Origin: Paguma larvata
Taxonomy: Eukaryota > Chordata > Mammalia > Carnivora > Viverridae
DNA: 64,000 nucleotides
Direction: 5' to 3'
Assembly (NCBI GenBank): GCA_030068075.1
Contig: CM057844.1
Span: 18,708,001-18,772,000, forward strand
A program made the position numbers and the translations under genes. Of the stretch, positions 63,501-64,000 are shown piece after piece. The notes beneath the pieces were generated by a model. It saw nothing but the letters and a program-made list of their open reading frames with translations, was not told where the DNA came from and made no database searches. Positions within the stretch are counted from its first letter, which is position 1. Each line of letters starts with the position of its first letter.

Positions 63501-63666
63501 GAATGGCACGTACCAAGCCAATGACCGACTGGATCACCTCAGGAATGTTGTATTCCTGCAGACGGAAGAGGTCCGAGGGCTCACAGTCCACAGTGAAGCT
63601 GTTGGTGTCATTGTTGTACTCCACGGGGCAGACGAAGCATCTGTACCCGGACATCACATAGGACAG
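60441..63666 (-). CDS. CDS2: CDS2, phosphatidate cytidylyltransferase 2 (3'-terminal four coding exons, partial gene)
   Basis: The enzyme makes CDP-diacylglycerol from phosphatidic acid and CTP, the precursor of phosphatidylinositol and of cardiolipin/PG; it is a multi-pass ER membrane protein. Four minus-strand exons join in frame: 63666-63514 (51 codons), 61785-61666 (40 codons), 60936-60833 and 60573-60441 (stop TAG at 60443-60441). Introns are GT..AG; an Arg codon is split AG|G between the last two exons. The CDS-family signature spans exons 2 and 3 of this set: [10 protein letters not shown] then [11 protein letters not shown] and IMDRFD, with the conserved K-D, H-G-G and D-R-x-D residues. 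The C-terminus reads [13 protein letters not shown] ... LTATTEDE, which is the CDS2 paralogue; as I remember it, CDS1 has a different tail. Exons encoding the N-terminus lie beyond the right edge. CDP-DAG synthase identity is near certain, CDS2 rather than CDS1 very likely. Confidence 0.95.
60833..60936 (-). CDS. CDS2: CDS2 penultimate coding exon, catalytic signature
   Basis: This exon is 104 bp. The acceptor CAACAG lies above 60936 and the donor GTACAG starts at 60832. It begins with the Asp of the K-D pair and encodes [17 protein letters not shown], then [17 protein letters not shown] and the first two bases of the split Arg codon. The H-G-G and D-R-F-D residues are the conserved core thought to bind metal and CTP. 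Confidence 0.95.
61164..61472. mobile_element. Tigger/MER2-like DNA transposon relic in a CDS2 intron
   Basis: The ends form an inverted repeat: the left reads GTTGACTCTAGAACAACATG and the right is the complement of TTGACCCTTGAACAATGCAG. The interior, with TCCACTTATACATAC and CTTCCTTATGATTTTCTT, matches what I remember of Tigger-type MITEs. It lies between the last two introns' exons at 60936 and 61666. Confidence 0.75.
61666..61785 (-). CDS. CDS2: CDS2 coding exon, third from the end
   Basis: This exon is 120 bp, exactly 40 codons, phase 0 on both sides. The acceptor TTCTCAG precedes 61785 and the donor GTAGGA starts at 61665. It encodes [30 protein letters not shown] and [10 protein letters not shown], a glycine-rich membrane stretch followed by the first half of the CDP-diacylglycerol synthase signature. 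Confidence 0.94.
62037..62281 (+). mobile_element. CAN SINE in a CDS2 intron
   Basis: Divergent head (CTCCTGGGGGGCTCAG), full tRNA-like body, CT-rich segment and AAATAAATAAATG tail. TSD GAAAAAAGGAARAGTA at 62021-62036 and 62282-62297. It is antisense to CDS2. Confidence 0.88.
62298..63254. other. CDS2 intron, no recognised element
   Basis: A/T-rich intron sequence between the SINE and the exon at 63514. I see no exon-like ORF with splice sites and no clear repeat. Confidence 0.5.
63255..63335. repeat. Possible hAT/MER5-type fragment in a CDS2 intron
   Basis: The stretch ends GCACAGTTTGAGAACCACAAG, resembling the TIR side of MER5/MER20-type elements. It is short and not decisive. Confidence 0.35.
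63514..63666 (-). CDS. CDS2: CDS2 coding exon, fourth from the end
   Basis: This exon is 153 bp, phase 0 on both sides. The acceptor is a pyrimidine-rich tract ending CTCAG next to 63666; the donor is GTACGT starting at 63513. It encodes [17 protein letters not shown], then [17 protein letters not shown], and ends EVIQSVIGL. The first residues look like the end of a membrane segment; the rest is a cysteine-containing lumenal or cytosolic loop. The next upstream exon is not in the window. Confidence 0.93.
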
Positions 63667-64000
63667 CTGAGGATGAAGAGCAGAGAAGGGCAGAGGAGAC
63701 CAGTCCCAGTCATGCTGCCGGGGTGGCAGACACGGGGTCTGGCTGTGTCCCACACAGTGCTTAGCACCCTGCTCACTGCAAGCTGTGCACTAAATCAAAG
63801 GTAAGTATTTTCCCATGTGAATTTGGGGGAAAATTTCCTGAATTTGGGAAAAAATTTTAAAAGAGGTTCACAGCCTGCTGAGGTTTCACACATTCCTGCC
63901 CAAACACCAAGGTCAAAATCCAGGACAGACCTGAAGGAACTTGGGCAAAGAACTACAAGAAGATTCGCCCCATTCAAGGGAGCTACAGTCCCTTTTTCTC
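63667..64000. other. CDS2: CDS2 intron running off the right edge
   Basis: Intron upstream of the first visible CDS2 exon. Nothing else recognised. Confidence 0.6.

Noticed and set aside
60441..63666. Assignment to CDS1 instead of CDS2
   Set aside because: The [13 protein letters not shown] and TTEDE C-terminus is the CDS2 form as I know it; the CDS1 tail differs.

Overview
This is a mammalian nuclear window with intron-bearing genes, MIR/L2/MER relics and LINE-1. The organism is a carnivore and very probably a cat (Felidae). At least 30 copies or pieces of the tRNA-Lys-derived CAN SINE are present, in the form with the GGGGCGCCTGGGTGGCTC-like head, a CT-rich segment and an AAATAAATAAACATT-type tail. 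I know this form as the felid SINEC_Fc type. Most copies have target-site duplications (TSDs) that can be read directly.

The only real protein-coding gene I can support is at the right end, on the minus strand: the last four coding exons of CDS2 (phosphatidate cytidylyltransferase 2, CDP-diacylglycerol synthase). They lie at 63666-63514, 61785-61666, 60936-60833 and 60573-60441 (stop), all with GT/AG boundaries and continuous phase. Below the stop lies a long stretch read as an approximately 7.8 kb 3' UTR. It carries MIR relics and a SINE and ends at a good AATAAA near 52.62 kb, with an alternative signal near 58.03 kb. Earlier CDS2 exons lie beyond the right edge.

From 1 to about 52.6 kb I find no functional gene. 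It is intergenic DNA downstream of CDS2 made of unique sequence and layered transposons. The main landmarks are: (a) 971-1775, a TSD-bounded insert that looks like an L1/mRNA chimeric retrocopy; (b) 24.8-28.04 kb, a young 5'-inverted (twin-primed) L1 with both arms of ORF2, set inside older SINE and MER layers; (c) 28.97-33.17 kb, an old antisense L1 invaded by several elements; (d) 31179-32768, inside that old L1, a SINE whose A-rich tail holds an almost complete MRPL15 processed pseudogene, which itself carries another SINE; (e) 36.6-37.23 kb, an MLT1-type LTR split by a SINE; (f) 48.78-49.34 kb, a hAT-type MER element split by a young L1 3' end.

I see no bacterial, phage, CRISPR or novel defence system. 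What is notable is the record of retrotransposition: the nested MRPL15 pseudogene, the probable L1-mRNA chimera, and the twin-primed L1 whose two arms meet at the same ORF2 codons. Family names of old repeats were assigned by eye from remembered consensus features and should be read as such.
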